A stretch of DNA of 64,000 bases, from assembly GCF_003013405.1 (NCBI RefSeq), contig NZ_PXZL01000020.1, forward strand, positions 124,001-188,000, written 5' to 3'. The translations under genes and the position numbers were made by a program. The notes under the pieces are model-generated. The model searched no databases, had not been told where the DNA came from, and saw nothing but the letters and a program-made list of their open reading frames with translations. Numbering within the stretch: position 1 is the first letter of the stretch; the number at the start of each line of letters is the position of its first letter. Below, piece after piece: positions 1-9,349 of this stretch. Source of the DNA: Brevibacillus formosus. Its GTDB lineage: Bacteria > Bacillota > Bacilli > Brevibacillales > Brevibacillaceae.

Positions 1-1593
1 ACCCATTGGTCCTTTTTGTACATCTGTCACTCGTGCTTTCACGATATCAGAAATCAGGAAACCTTCGTCATTGATCTGACCGCCGCTTTCTGCATAGAAA
101 GGCGTTTGGCTCAGAACGACTTGTACAGTTTGACCTTCTTCTGCTTCTTCTACCAGCTGGCTGTCCAAAATAATCGCTTCAACCTTACCTGTTGCTACCA
201 ATTCAGTATAACCAACAAATTGGCTCGTAACCGTCAAATCAGACAATGGACCACCTTGGATTTGCATGCTGTCAACATCTTGACGTGCTGCACGTGCACG
301 CTCACGCTGTTCCTCCATCGCTTGATCAAAGCCATCGCGATCGACAGTCAGCCCTTGCTCGTCTGCGAAGTCTTCTGTCAAGTCAACAGGGAATCCATAC
401 GTATCGTACATTTTGAACACGTCTTGACCAGACAGTTGTGTCTTTCCGCTTTCTTTTGCTGCTTTTACCATGTCAGACAGGATCGCCAGACCATCATTCA
501 GTGTCTCGTGGAAACGCTCTTCCTCGGCACGAATGACTTTTTCGATAAACGCACGCTTTTGGACAACCTCTGGGTAGAATTCGCCCATCATCGTGCCGAC
601 TGTCTCAGTCAAGCTGTACAGGAATGGCTTCTCTACGCCCAGCTTTTTCCCCATACGTACGGCACGGCGAAGCAGACGGCGAATGACATAGCCACGTCCT
701 TCATTGGATGGCAGCGCACCGTCACCAATCGCAAACACAACCGTACGTGCATGGTCAGCGATTACCTTCAGAGCTACATCCATCTCAGGGCTTGTTTTAT
801 ACTTCACACCGGAGATTTCCGTGGTCTTTTCGATCAGCGGGAACAGCAGGTCTGTCTCAAAGTTGTTGTCTACGCCTTGGATGACAGACGCCATGCGCTC
901 AAGACCCATCCCCGTATCAATGTTCTTCTTAGGCAGCGGCGTGTAGGTACCGTCTGGATTGTGGTTGAACTGAGAGAATACCAGGTTCCATACTTCCAGG
1001 TAACGCTCGTTCTCCCCACCTGGGTACAATTCTGGGTCGTTCGGGTCGTTTCCGAATGCTTCTCCACGGTCATAGAAAATCTCCGTGTTTGGTCCACTCG
1101 GGCCTTCTCCGATATCCCAGAAGTTGCCCTCCAGTCGGATGATTCGCTCTTCTGGAACACCGATTTTCTTGCTCCACAGCTCAAATGCTTCTTCGTCCTC
1201 TGGGTGAATGGTAACGGAGAGCAACTCTGGATCAAAGCCGATCCATTTTGGGCTCGTCAAAAACTCCCATGCCCATTCAATCGCTTCTTCCTTGAAGTAC
1301 TCACCAATAGAGAAGTTACCCAGCATTTCAAAAAAAGTATGGTGGCGAGCAGTACGTCCCACATTTTCAATATCGTTGGTACGAATAGACTTTTGCGAGT
1401 TCGTAATACGCGGGTTGTCCGGGATGATGCGGCCGTCAAAGTATTTCTTGAGAGTCGCCACACCGCTATTGATCCACAGAAGGGAAGGATCGTCGATTGG
1501 AACCAATGGAGCGCTAGGCTCAATGCGATGTCCTTTTTCTACAAAAAAGTCGAGGAACATCTGGCGGATTTGATTGCCTGTCAGTTTCTTCAT
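1..1593 (-). CDS. alaS: Alanyl-tRNA synthetase, N-terminal 531 residues (3' end off the window)
   Basis: Charges tRNA-Ala with alanine in the cytoplasm. The frame runs from the ATG at 1593 to the left edge without a stop, covering the class II aminoacylation domain (opening [13 protein letters not shown], then [27 protein letters not shown] motif 1 region and the DTGMGLER motif 3) and the start of the editing region. The C-terminal part of the roughly 880-residue family is outside the window. The start is supported by a GAGGAG ribosome binding site just upstream and by the conserved N-terminus. The gene follows a T-box leader, so it is controlled by uncharged tRNA-Ala. A long frame on the opposite strand inside this gene is not believed. 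Confidence 0.97.
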   Translation of the reverse strand, partial: MKKLTGNQIRQMFLDFFVEKGHRIEPSAPLVPIDDPSLLWINSGVATLKKYFDGRIIPDNPRITNSQKSIRTNDIENVGRTARHHTFFEMLGNFSIGEYFKEEAIEWAWEFLTSPKWIGFDPELLSVTIHPEDEEAFELWSKKIGVPEERIIRLEGNFWDIGEGPSGPNTEIFYDRGEAFGNDPNDPELYPGGENERYLEVWNLVFSQFNHNPDGTYTPLPKKNIDTGMGLERMASVIQGVDNNFETDLLFPLIEKTTEISGVKYKTSPEMDVALKVIADHARTVVFAIGDGALPSNEGRGYVIRRLLRRAVRMGKKLGVEKPFLYSLTETVGTMMGEFYPEVVQKRAFIEKVIRAEEERFHETLNDGLAILSDMVKAAKESGKTQLSGQDVFKMYDTYGFPVDLTEDFADEQGLTVDRDGFDQAMEEQRERARAARQDVDSMQIQGGPLSDLTVTSQFVGYTELVATGKVEAIILDSQLVEEAEEGQTVQVVLSQTPFYAESGGQINDEGFLISDIVKARVTDVQKGPMG

Positions 1594-1611
1594 CTACATT
1601 CTCCTCATCTA

Positions 1612-1865
1612 AAAATAAAAAAAGCCCCCATCCCCTCAGGGACGAGAACTGATTTCTCGCGGTACCACCCTGCTTACAGGCTCGCTACACGTTTCTGAGT
1701 CAAGGCCTGTCGCTTAAGTGGCGTCTAACGGTGCCAAGCCGCCGGGTTTTGCCCGGTCTTAGGAGTAGCCTTCTGCTGCTCTTCTTTTGGTCGCCCTCTC
1801 AACCATGGAGCGCCCTCTCTGTAAAAGGTCTGCAACATACTCGTTCCCTCATTGATTTCACATAA
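1612..1865 (-). promoter_or_regulatory. T-box leader of alaS
   Basis: The minus strand carries the T-box core AGGGTGGTACCGCG (1658-1671) followed by a GC-rich hairpin and a T run (about 1618-1655), the usual terminator/antiterminator arrangement just ahead of an aminoacyl-tRNA synthetase gene. The upstream part (about 1700-1855) holds the Stem I region; a GCT triplet in GAAGGCTACTCC is a candidate alanine specifier, which I did not verify by folding. Family knowledge: uncharged tRNA-Ala pairs with the T-box and permits read-through into alaS. Confidence 0.9.
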
Positions 1866-1879
1866 ATCACTTTGTCCAT

Positions 1880-1909
1880 ATTATAAATATTTTACCTGAT
1901 CACTGTCAA
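1880..1909 (-). promoter_or_regulatory. Sigma-A type promoter for the alaS T-box transcript
   Basis: TTGACA (1904-1909) and TATAAT (1880-1885) read on the minus strand, separated by 18 bases, just ahead of the T-box leader. The -35 box overlaps the stop codon of the upstream transporter gene. Confidence 0.75.
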
Positions 1910-2970
1910 CTTTCATGCATCATGACAGCAATTCGGCTGATGACCACTTTGCAAACGACAAGAATTGGGACCGCAACGATAAGCCCGACGATCCCTCCTA
2001 CAGTCTCCCCCACCAGCAGTGCCAATATAATGAGAAGCGGGTGCAAATGCAAAGAACGTCCAACGATGTTGGGAGACAAAATGTTCCCTTCGACGATTTG
2101 AATGATGAGATTGACAACGACAACGAGTAACAGTGTCTTGGTGGAAATCGTAATCGCGATCACAACTGCCGGTGCCGCCCCAATCAATGGTCCGATGTAC
2201 GGAATGATGTTCGTGAGACATACGAATGCTGCCAGCACAAAAGGATACGGCATGCCGATCCACCAGTAGCCCAAGTATGCGAAAACGCCTACTATTAGAG
2301 CGACCATCATTTGTCCATGTATGTATTTGCCCAAGGATTCATTTATATCCCGCAGGACAATCAGCACTTGCTTCCGATAAGCCTTCGGAACAATTGACAT
2401 CCCCGTCTCATGCAGTTGCTTCATATCCTTCAAAAAGTAAAAAGCGATAAACGGCACGATAGCAAAAGCAAACAGCTTTCCCATCGAATGCCGAGCGTTG
2501 TCTACTATTTTCGCTACTGAATGAGACATCCCCTCATTTGACTGGATGATCACCCGGTCCACACCCTTCGAGATGCTATCCGGCAAAAAATATTTTCGTG
2601 CCTCCCACTCACTCATCCATGTATAGTACCAATCCATCAGGCGGGGAATATCGTCTGACAGCTCCACCAATTGTTTCGTAAAAACAGGGATAGCGTTAAT
2701 GATCGCAATGGTAATCACCAATACAAATGATCCATATATGAGCAGGACTGCCATCAAGCGCGGAACCCTTCTTTTTTCCAACAATTGCACGACCGGATGG
2801 AGCAAGTAAGCAATGACGAGTCCCAATATAATGGGAACGAGCACTTCCTTTATGAGCGAAAAAAACTGTGACAGGACTGGTCGGAGCAGCCAAAGCAGAT
2901 TGCCGATGACCAAAAGTGTGATGACCCAAACAGCAGCTGCAAATAGACGACTTCGCCGAAGTTCATCCAC
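1906..2970 (-). CDS. yrrI: AI-2E family (PerM/YrrI-type) membrane protein
   Basis: Predicted polytopic membrane protein of 354 residues with the AI-2E family transporter layout: a pair of N-terminal hydrophobic helices, a more polar central stretch (about residues 75-150) and a cluster of C-terminal helices rich in I, V and G containing PYIGPLIGAAPAV. The family includes exporters of small molecules and Na+/H+ antiporter-like proteins; the substrate cannot be read here. I prefer the GTG at 2970 because GGAGGAG lies nine bases upstream, whereas the TTG at 2979 abuts that ribosome binding site. Its place directly upstream of alaS matches B. subtilis yrrI. Confidence 0.85.
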   Translation of the reverse strand: MDELRRSRLFAAAVWVITLLVIGNLLWLLRPVLSQFFSLIKEVLVPIILGLVIAYLLHPVVQLLEKRRVPRLMAVLLIYGSFVLVITIAIINAIPVFTKQLVELSDDIPRLMDWYYTWMSEWEARKYFLPDSISKGVDRVIIQSNEGMSHSVAKIVDNARHSMGKLFAFAIVPFIAFYFLKDMKQLHETGMSIVPKAYRKQVLIVLRDINESLGKYIHGQMMVALIVGVFAYLGYWWIGMPYPFVLAAFVCLTNIIPYIGPLIGAAPAVVIAITISTKTLLLVVVVNLIIQIVEGNILSPNIVGRSLHLHPLLIILALLVGETVGGIVGLIVAVPILVVCKVVISRIAVMMHES

Positions 2971-3042
2971 GTTCCCCAACTCCTCCCTATTTGCCTACAT
3001 CTTTTTTAGCTTGTCTCATTCACATAAATTTCATGTAACCTA

Positions 3043-3071
3043 TTGACACACAATTTCGTGTTCAGTAGTAT
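3043..3071 (+). promoter_or_regulatory. Promoter upstream of the Mn2+ riboswitch
   Basis: TTGACA (3043-3048) and TAGTAT (3066-3071) with 17 bases between them. The expected start near 3078 lies just ahead of the riboswitch aptamer. Confidence 0.6.
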
Positions 3072-3087
3072 GTAATTACAAGAGGAT

Positions 3088-3262
3088 ATCTCCAAAGGGG
3101 AGTAGCTTTTTCGCAACATAGTCGTCATTACGGGATTTTTCCCCGGCTATGTTGGCAACATTTTCGTAAATGTTGTAAGCAAGACCTTTGCCGACCAGGT
3201 AAAAGGTCTATTTTTGGTTTTTAAATGACCTTTTCCTGTACCGGGAAAGGTCGTTTTCTTTT
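3088..3262 (+). promoter_or_regulatory. yybP-ykoY manganese riboswitch with terminator
   Basis: The aptamer landmarks of the yybP-ykoY class are present: AAAGGGGAGTAGC at 3094-3106 and GCAAGACCTTTGCC at 3179-3192, joined by variable stems (GCAACATAGTCGTC...GGCTATGTTG). A strong hairpin plus T-rich tail follows at 3227-3262 (GACCTTTTCC...GGGAAAGGTC). Family knowledge: Mn2+ binding favours transcription of the downstream gene, here a TerC family transporter, which fits a manganese export role. Confidence 0.88.
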
Positions 3263-3349
3263 TCGCCCCTTTACACACACTATAGGAGGTATCAAGAAAA
3301 CGGCCAGCGGATTATTCGCTTCCAAAATGGATTAGGAGGAGGAAGAGAA

Positions 3350-4036
3350 ATGGATTTATTGTTAACACCTGAGTTCTGGACTGCATTACTATCTATCGTT
3401 ATCATCGACCTAGTGCTGGCCGGGGACAATGCCCTCGTCATCGGGATGGCGGCTCGTAACCTGCCTGCTCATCAGCAAAAGCAAGCGATCATCTGGGGAA
3501 CGGTTGGCGCAATTATCATTCGTGCATTGGCGACACTTGCTGTCGTTTGGTTGCTGAAAATTCCTGGTCTGCTGCTTGTAGGTGGTTTGATTCTCATTTG
3601 GATCGCCCTCAAGTTGCTGATTCAAGATAATGGTCATGAGAATATGAAGGCAAGCGGAACACTTGGAGCAGCGATTTGGACGATTATCGTAGCCGACACA
3701 GTAATGGGCTTGGATAACGTTATTGCGGTTGCTGGTGCAGCACATGGTGATTTCCTTCTGGTAGTTATCGGTTTGATCATCAGTGTTCCGATCATGGTAT
3801 GGGGTAGCACATTGATCTTGAAGCTGATCGAGAAATATCCGATCGTTATTTATATCGGTTCTGCAGTATTGGCGTATACCGCTGCGGGCATGGTAACGAA
3901 CGAGAAATTCCTCGCACCATTCTTCACTGCTTACCCTTGGGTGAAATGGGTGTTCATCGTAGCTGTTGTGGTTGGTGTCCTGTTGATCGGACGCATGAAA
4001 AGCCAACAGCAAAAACGCTTGGCAGAACAATCTTAA
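3350..4036 (+). CDS. TerC family membrane protein, probable Mn2+ exporter
   Basis: A 228-residue integral membrane protein with about seven hydrophobic helices and the two acidic TerC repeats: DLVLAGDNALVIG near residues 23-35 and DTVMGLDNVIAVAG near 117-130. The aspartates in these repeats are thought to line the metal path. It resembles the shorter B. subtilis TerC paralogues (YjbE-like length). The ATG at 3350 has AGGAGGAGGAAG upstream. The Mn2+ riboswitch ahead of it supports metal-induced expression and manganese efflux, or metal supply to secreted enzymes as shown for the MeeF/MeeY proteins. It is a single-gene unit closed by its own terminator. Confidence 0.9.
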   Translation: MDLLLTPEFWTALLSIVIIDLVLAGDNALVIGMAARNLPAHQQKQAIIWGTVGAIIIRALATLAVVWLLKIPGLLLVGGLILIWIALKLLIQDNGHENMKASGTLGAAIWTIIVADTVMGLDNVIAVAGAAHGDFLLVVIGLIISVPIMVWGSTLILKLIEKYPIVIYIGSAVLAYTAAGMVTNEKFLAPFFTAYPWVKWVFIVAVVVGVLLIGRMKSQQQKRLAEQS

Positions 4037-4047
4037 CGCAAAGCAAG

Positions 4048-4078
4048 GCTCCGTCGTTTCCGCGACGGAGCTTTTTCA
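4048..4078 (+). terminator. Terminator of the TerC gene
   Basis: Hairpin GCTCCGTCG...CGACGGAGC followed by TTTTT, 12 bases after the stop codon. Confidence 0.85.
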
Positions 4079-4153
4079 TGTAGGTCGAAAAAAAAAGCAC
4101 CCGAACACAGTGTATGTTCGAGTGTTTACTTACGTTCCAATTCACATGTTGTG

Positions 4154-4339
4154 TTAACGAGTAACGGCACGCATCAGCTTGCGTCCTGATTTCCACATAC
4201 GAGTTACATCACGCATGGAGAAGGGCAACTGATTCCAATTCAGTGAAAACCGACTGCGACGTCGCGGAGCCAACCAATAGCCAATGATCGCCACAATTCC
4301 GCTTGTGGCCAGAACCCGCAACAGGCTTCGAGTGAACAA
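4154..4339 (-). CDS. Small basic protein, single hydrophobic helix (YrzQ-like position)
   Basis: A 61-residue protein (66 if an upstream ATG at 4354 is used) with one hydrophobic helix near the N-terminus (LRVLATSGIVAIIGYWL) and an arginine-rich remainder ending RKLMRAVTR. I chose the TTG at 4339 because GGAGGTG lies just before it, while the ATG at 4354 has no good ribosome binding site. B. subtilis also has tiny genes between yrrI and yrrD; the match is positional only. Function unknown; a small membrane-associated peptide is the most that can be said. Confidence 0.55.
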   Translation of the reverse strand: MFTRSLLRVLATSGIVAIIGYWLAPRRRSRFSLNWNQLPFSMRDVTRMWKSGRKLMRAVTR

Positions 4340-4375
4340 GCGTGCCACCTCCATTGGTTTTGCCGCTCAAATCCA

Positions 4376-4582
4376 CTACATATTCAAGTGAGCGGTTACT
4401 GTCTGATCCTCAATAAACAGATCGTTGAGCGAATGCAAGGATCCATCTTCCTCAACTTGGTAGACAGAAGCGATCTGCTCATTGGAAACGCTCATTTCTA
4501 TAAAGCAGTTCCAGCAATAGTATTGATTGGTTCCAATCTTTCCTACGTCTTTGGAACTGCAATTCGGGCATATGACACGCAT
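4376..4582 (-). CDS. Small zinc-ribbon-like protein
   Basis: A 68-residue protein with two CxxC pairs near the N-terminus (CPNC and CWNC, separated by GTNQYY), a compact zinc ribbon that could bind Zn2+. The C-terminal half is acidic (QVEEDGSLHSL...). GGGAGG precedes ATG 4582 and GTG 4585, so either may be the start; a longer version from 4603 would leave the ribosome binding site inside the gene. It sits between the PRC-barrel gene and the small basic protein gene and is probably cotranscribed. Function not recognised; B. subtilis YrzR occupies a similar place, which I use only as a positional hint. Confidence 0.65.
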   Translation of the reverse strand: MRVICPNCSSKDVGKIGTNQYYCWNCFIEMSVSNEQIASVYQVEEDGSLHSLNDLFIEDQTVTAHLNM

Positions 4583-4616
4583 CACGCTTTTCCTCCCTTT
4601 CACGCCTGGCCACGAA

Positions 4617-5096
4617 CTAGTCCGGCACGATCAGGTTTTCTTCCCCGATGATAACGGATGCTGGTGCAGGGAGGCGCTTTCTACCTTCCGTAATATCTGC
4701 AAACCAGCCATTCGATAGCTCGTACCCTACAAGTTTCTCCCAGTTGGCTGAAAAGTAAACGTCTTCCAGCCTCCCCAAACACTCTCCGGATGCGGTAATC
4801 ACCGCTTTTCCTCTTAACTTCGTCTTTCCCGTCACAATGCCGACAGGCTCTAGTCCGGCGAGATGAGGTAAGGGCGTGATCGCGTCTTTTCCCGATACGG
4901 TAAGGCAGGACTCCCCGACCGCATGAATATGTTCGGTAGGAATATAGGTACCTGATTGGAACCAGCCCTGTTCGCTCAGCAAGACTCCTCGTACATGCCA
5001 AGTGGAGTCGCAAAGAATGTCACGCACGGTTCCAATCGTCTCCCCTGTTTGGAGGCAAACAACTGGCAAGCCGACTGCATCCATTGCCTTGCGCAT
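4617..5096 (-). CDS. yrrD: PRC-barrel domain protein (YrrD-like)
   Basis: A 159-residue soluble protein with two tandem PRC-barrel-like halves: residues about 5-70 (LPVVCLQTGETIGTVRDI) and about 85-150 (LRGKAVITASGECLGRLEDV), each with the G-x-(I/L)-G-x-(V/L)-x-D pattern typical of the fold. PRC barrels are protein- or RNA-interaction modules; in B. subtilis yrrD lies next to recD2 as here. The ATG at 5096 is preferred over 5105 because GGGGG lies nine bases upstream. The exact role is unknown. Confidence 0.8.
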   Translation of the reverse strand: MRKAMDAVGLPVVCLQTGETIGTVRDILCDSTWHVRGVLLSEQGWFQSGTYIPTEHIHAVGESCLTVSGKDAITPLPHLAGLEPVGIVTGKTKLRGKAVITASGECLGRLEDVYFSANWEKLVGYELSNGWFADITEGRKRLPAPASVIIGEENLIVPD

Positions 5097-5170
5097 GTGG
5101 GACATCCCCCTTCCGCCTTGTTAGTATCAGGCGAAATGGACACGTCCATTCGGCGCAAATGGTTCCAACT

Positions 5171-7432
5171 TCACTCTTGCTTTAGCCGTTCCTCCAGGTA
5201 ACTGTACCGTACGCCCTCCTCATCAGACTCTACAGCAGCACGGAACGCATCCGGCTCTCCACACATGATGAGGAATGATTTGCTCCGGGTAATCCCGGTA
5301 TAGACCAACTTGCGTCTGAGCATTCGGTAGTAGCTCTTGACAAACGGCATGATCACAATCGGAAATTCGCTGCCTTGAGACTTATGAACCGAGCAGCAGT
5401 AGGCAAGCGTCAGCTGATGGTAATCCGAACGCTTGTACACCACTTCCCTGTTATCAAAGGCAGCGACCAGCATCTCCTGGTTCTCCGCATTTTCATTCGG
5501 GAAAAAGATGGCGACGATCTCACCCATGTCACCGTTAAACACCTGTTCTTCAGCATTGTTCACCAATTGCAGAACCTTGTCTCCTGTACGGAAGGTCGTC
5601 TCTCCGAAAGTAACCTCACGCTTTTGAGGCGTTTTCGGATTAAACAGCTCCTGCAATTCTTCATTCAACCGGTTCACACCGGCATTACCTTTATAGATAG
5701 GGGCTAATACCTGAACATCTTTTGCCGTATATCCTTTTTTTACGGCTCCGAAGCAAATTTGTTTCACTGCTTCCGGAACTTCTTGTGGCAAACTTGTGAA
5801 GAATCGTCGATCCGGGGTAGTGTGAAGCAAATCTGCCGGTACATTCCCCTTGCGTACATCATGGGCCAACCGAATAATGGTAGACTCTTCTGCTTGCCGA
5901 TAAATTTCTGTCAGCTGTACCAACGGCAGCAATCCAGATCGGATCATATCCAACAGGACGTTGCCCGGTCCTACGGAAGGCAACTGGTCAGGGTCACCTA
6001 CCATGATGATCTGCATGTCGTCTGGGACCGCACGAAACAATTGATTTGCGAGCCAGATATCGACCATGGACATTTCATCCACAATTAATAGTCGGCCACG
6101 GATTGGGTGCTCTGCGTCATGCTCGAAGCTCTCCCCTTTGTAACCGAGCAAGCGATGGATGGTCATTGCTGGTAAACCCGTAGTTTCTGTCATACGTTTT
6201 GCTGCACGTCCAGTAGGAGCCACAAGAACGATCGGGAACGGATTTTCTTCGTTGTATTTTTTCAAGTCCAAAGACAATCCATGGAGCTGAGAAAAGACGC
6301 GACATATCCCGCGAATCACTGTCGTTTTCCCCGTACCAGGTCCCCCTGTCAACAGCATCAGCCCCGCTTTGATCGCCTGTTCAATGGCATCACGCTGCGT
6401 CTGGGCATACGTAATCCCCAGCTCATCCTCGACCGCCCCTAATGCACGGTAAAATTCCGATGTCGGGAACGTACCGAATTCATCCCGTGCAGCGAAATGA
6501 CGCAGTCTTTTGGCTAGACCGAGCTCGGCAAAAAACAGGGAGGGCAAATACACCCGCTCATCTTCCCAGGCAATTTTGCTCGACACAAAGAGTGCTTCAA
6601 CTGCCAGCTGAATATCTTCTCCAGAAAAGACGTGCCCCCCGCACTCTTCAAGAAGGCGCAGCGTTTTTTCACAAAGCTCCTCTACAGGCAAATAAACATG
6701 CCCTTCTGAATACGATGCCTCCTGCAACACAAAGAGGGCCGCCGCCTTCACACGTTCTTCAGAGGAAGCAGCGATTCCAGTTGCTCGTGCAATGTCATCT
6801 GCCCGCTTAAAGCCGATTCCTACGACATCCTCAATCAACCGGTAAGGCTCTTCCTTCAGCACTGTCATCGTTTCCAGCTTGTAGGTCTGATAAATACGCA
6901 GCGCCATGTTCACACCAATGCCGAAGTCGTACAAGAAAACCATGGCACTTTCCAAGGAACGATGCTCAACTACTGAATCATAGATCGTTTTGGCACGTTG
7001 TTCTGAAATGCCTGGTACCTCAGCCAATCGCTCCGGGAAGTCCGCGATAATCGACAGCGCATCTACCCCGAGCTGCTCGACAATTCGTTTGGCCATCTTC
7101 TTTCCGATCCCTTGAAACAAGCCACTGGCTAAGTAGCGCTCAACCCCAGCCAATGTTTTCGGCGTTTCACGTTCATAGCGCTTTGCTACGTATTGCTGTC
7201 CAAAACGAGCATGTGTTTTCCATTCACCGTAAAAGGTGTACAGCTCATCTGGATGCGGGCGAGGAAAATTACCGACAATAATGACTTCCGATTCTTTAAT
7301 CGATTCGGTAGTCTCTTCTATCTTAAGACGGATAACTCCGTACCAGGTTTCTTCATTGTAAAAAATTTCTTGAGAAACAAATCCTCGAATATAGTTTTCC
7401 GCAAACAGCGAGATTGACTGCTGCTCGTCCAT
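5171..7432 (-). CDS. recD2: RecD2 family DNA helicase
   Basis: Superfamily 1B 5'-3' helicase of 753 residues, acting in DNA repair and replication fork maintenance without RecBC. An N-terminal extension carries helix-hairpin-helix repeats (GIGKKMAKRIVEQLG near residue 115; EVPGISEQRAKTI near 140). Motif I GGPGTGKTT is near residue 360, motif II VDEMSMVD near 450 and the C-terminal UvrD-like segment CSVHKSQGSEFP near 680. The length and the N-terminal HhH block fit RecD2 rather than RecD. MDEQQ is the start, with an AGGAGG-like site upstream. A terminator separates it from the chemotaxis gene; the PRC-barrel gene follows 74 bases after its stop. Confidence 0.95.
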   Translation of the reverse strand: MDEQQSISLFAENYIRGFVSQEIFYNEETWYGVIRLKIEETTESIKESEVIIVGNFPRPHPDELYTFYGEWKTHARFGQQYVAKRYERETPKTLAGVERYLASGLFQGIGKKMAKRIVEQLGVDALSIIADFPERLAEVPGISEQRAKTIYDSVVEHRSLESAMVFLYDFGIGVNMALRIYQTYKLETMTVLKEEPYRLIEDVVGIGFKRADDIARATGIAASSEERVKAAALFVLQEASYSEGHVYLPVEELCEKTLRLLEECGGHVFSGEDIQLAVEALFVSSKIAWEDERVYLPSLFFAELGLAKRLRHFAARDEFGTFPTSEFYRALGAVEDELGITYAQTQRDAIEQAIKAGLMLLTGGPGTGKTTVIRGICRVFSQLHGLSLDLKKYNEENPFPIVLVAPTGRAAKRMTETTGLPAMTIHRLLGYKGESFEHDAEHPIRGRLLIVDEMSMVDIWLANQLFRAVPDDMQIIMVGDPDQLPSVGPGNVLLDMIRSGLLPLVQLTEIYRQAEESTIIRLAHDVRKGNVPADLLHTTPDRRFFTSLPQEVPEAVKQICFGAVKKGYTAKDVQVLAPIYKGNAGVNRLNEELQELFNPKTPQKREVTFGETTFRTGDKVLQLVNNAEEQVFNGDMGEIVAIFFPNENAENQEMLVAAFDNREVVYKRSDYHQLTLAYCCSVHKSQGSEFPIVIMPFVKSYYRMLRRKLVYTGITRSKSFLIMCGEPDAFRAAVESDEEGVRYSYLEERLKQE

Positions 7433-7467
7433 CTAAACGCCTCCTTACATAAAAACCGTTCCAGAAA

Positions 7468-7500
7468 GGAAAAATCCACTTCTCTTGAAAGTGGATTTCT
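7468..7500 (-). terminator. Terminator of the chemotaxis receptor gene
   Basis: Minus-strand hairpin AAATCCACTT...AAGTGGATTT followed by a T run, between the MCP stop and the recD2 start. Confidence 0.8.
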
Positions 7501-7512
7501 CATATGCTCGTC

Positions 7513-9177
7513 TTAAATTGTAAATCGTTTTACTTGTTCTGACAACTGCTCGGCCATTTTCGCAAGCATTTCGGATGCTGCTGTCATTTCCTCAGACGTT
7601 GCTGACTGTTCTTCAGATGCTGCTGCCACTTCCTGCGTATCTCTGGCCGCTGTTTCCGCAAGTCCAGCTATTTTTTCGGAGTGACTCACCAATTGGACTG
7701 TATCGCGATGAATCGCTTGTGCTGCATCGTTCATACGATGCACTTGCTGGCTGACGTCTTGAACGGCCACTAATATTTGCTGGAAGCTGTCTCCTGCCTG
7801 AGCCACTCCTTCCCGTCCATCCTGTATAGCGACTGCAGTCGTTCCCATTTCCGATACAGCGGCGAGAATATCAGTATGGATCGAATGAATCAAGCCTGCG
7901 ATCTCTTCTGCAGCCCCGCCCGATTGCTCAGCCAGCTTACGTACCTCCTGGGCAACAACCGCAAAGCCTCGTCCCTGTTCCCCCGCCCGTGCAGCCTCGA
8001 TGGCGGCATTCAGAGCCAATAGATTGGTCTGGTTGGATATTTGACGAATGGTCGTGATGATTCCGATGATTTGCTCAGATTGAGAACCAAGCTCCCGGAT
8101 AACCTGCTCCGTGCGGCGGGCATGATCGGTGATTTGATCCATTTCTTGTACGAGCTCTTGCAGCTTTCCTTCCCCAACCTGTGCCAAACGATTCGCGTCT
8201 GTCGCATCAGCATTGACTTGAGAGGTTGAGGCTGCAATAAGTTGGATATCCCCACCGATGCGAGACAAAAAGCGTACTGTATCCGTCACCGTTTGTTTTT
8301 GTAGTTCGGAACCTGTAGCAATTTCCGAAGAAGCCATGGAAATCTGTTCGGAAGCACGCGCACTTTCTGTCGCACTCGCTGTTAATTCCTCCGAGGCTGC
8401 CGCGACCTGTTGGGCTACTCGCTGCACCTCGTTGACCATACTGCGAAATACTCCCATCATCTCATTGTACATCGATGATAATTCCCCAAGCTCGTCCCGG
8501 GAACGGACGGTAACTTGCATGGTCAAATCTCCGGTCTCTGCACGTTTCATTGCCGAAACTAGCTCTTTTAGCGGTCGTACCAGCTTGTTGACAATAAAAA
8601 TGCCTGTGACCAACGCTAAGCTAGCACTGATCAAGTTGAGGAGAAACATCATCGGACGACTGCTCTCAATCGTCGTCAGTAAATCATTCTCGTAGCTGCC
8701 AATGACAAGAATCCACCCGTTCGGCAGCTGCTTATACGCCGCCACTTTGGTAGCGCCTCCGAATTCATATTCGATCCAGCCGTTTTTTTGAGCGAGCATG
8801 ACTTGCGTGAATTGTTCATTCGCCAAAGAGGTATTCTCGACTTTCGGATCTGGATGAAAGATGGCGATTCCACTCGCATCCAAGATATAGGCATAGCCAA
8901 CCATGCCATTTGGCTTGTAATATTTTTCGGCCACATCGCGTGTTATTTCGTTAATTTTCTGTCTGTTTCCCTCACTATTCGTTGCATCTTGAGCGTAAAC
9001 AGCCAGCTCATGTGCCTTTATTTCCGTTATGTATTGCAAGTCAGATACAGCCAGCTTGTATAGCGCGCTGCGCGCATTTTCAAATTGGATATAGCCGACG
9101 ACCATTAATGGGAGCATGGTTAGGATGAGTATCGTAAACACCAGTTTGTAGCGAATAGAGTAGCGTCTGGCCAACAT
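7513..9177 (-). CDS. Methyl-accepting chemotaxis protein with Cache sensor
   Basis: A 554-residue transmembrane receptor: cytoplasmic start, first helix about residues 12-30 ([19 protein letters not shown]), an extracellular single-Cache-like domain to about 180 ([21 protein letters not shown] core: [10 protein letters not shown]), second helix about 182-205, HAMP domain about 206-260, then the methyl-accepting signalling domain whose tip [19 protein letters not shown] is near residue 385. It would relay extracellular ligand binding to CheA/CheW. ATG 9177 has AAGGAGAGG upstream. It lies between the cysteine desulfurase gene and recD2, where B. subtilis has mnmA and yrrB. Ligand not predictable. 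Confidence 0.93.
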   Translation of the reverse strand: MLARRYSIRYKLVFTILILTMLPLMVVGYIQFENARSALYKLAVSDLQYITEIKAHELAVYAQDATNSEGNRQKINEITRDVAEKYYKPNGMVGYAYILDASGIAIFHPDPKVENTSLANEQFTQVMLAQKNGWIEYEFGGATKVAAYKQLPNGWILVIGSYENDLLTTIESSRPMMFLLNLISASLALVTGIFIVNKLVRPLKELVSAMKRAETGDLTMQVTVRSRDELGELSSMYNEMMGVFRSMVNEVQRVAQQVAAASEELTASATESARASEQISMASSEIATGSELQKQTVTDTVRFLSRIGGDIQLIAASTSQVNADATDANRLAQVGEGKLQELVQEMDQITDHARRTEQVIRELGSQSEQIIGIITTIRQISNQTNLLALNAAIEAARAGEQGRGFAVVAQEVRKLAEQSGGAAEEIAGLIHSIHTDILAAVSEMGTTAVAIQDGREGVAQAGDSFQQILVAVQDVSQQVHRMNDAAQAIHRDTVQLVSHSEKIAGLAETAARDTQEVAAASEEQSATSEEMTAASEMLAKMAEQLSEQVKRFTI

Positions 9178-9304
9178 GAAAGTCCTCTCCTTATCGGATG
9201 ATCCGAATTGTATAGTAGTTCTTCAGGATTAGTACTACAGCATCATCTTACCATTCTCTTCCACAATTCACCACAAACTCCAATACGAAAACCGCTTTTG
9301 CTCA

Positions 9305-9340
9305 AATGAAAAAACCGCTTGGCTTCATCCAAACGGCTTT
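9305..9340 (-). terminator. Terminator of the cysteine desulfurase gene
   Basis: Minus-strand hairpin AGCCGTTTGG...CCAAGCGGTT followed by TTTT; it overlaps the last bases before the desulfurase stop region and closes the cymR-yrvO unit. Confidence 0.75.
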
Positions 9341-9349
9341 CATCCTTCG

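Noticed and set aside
16..1698. Long open frame (560 codons) on the plus strand over alaS
   Set aside because: It lies opposite alaS, which has full family motifs; the plus frame shows no domain, and its composition mirrors the antisense of a coding gene.
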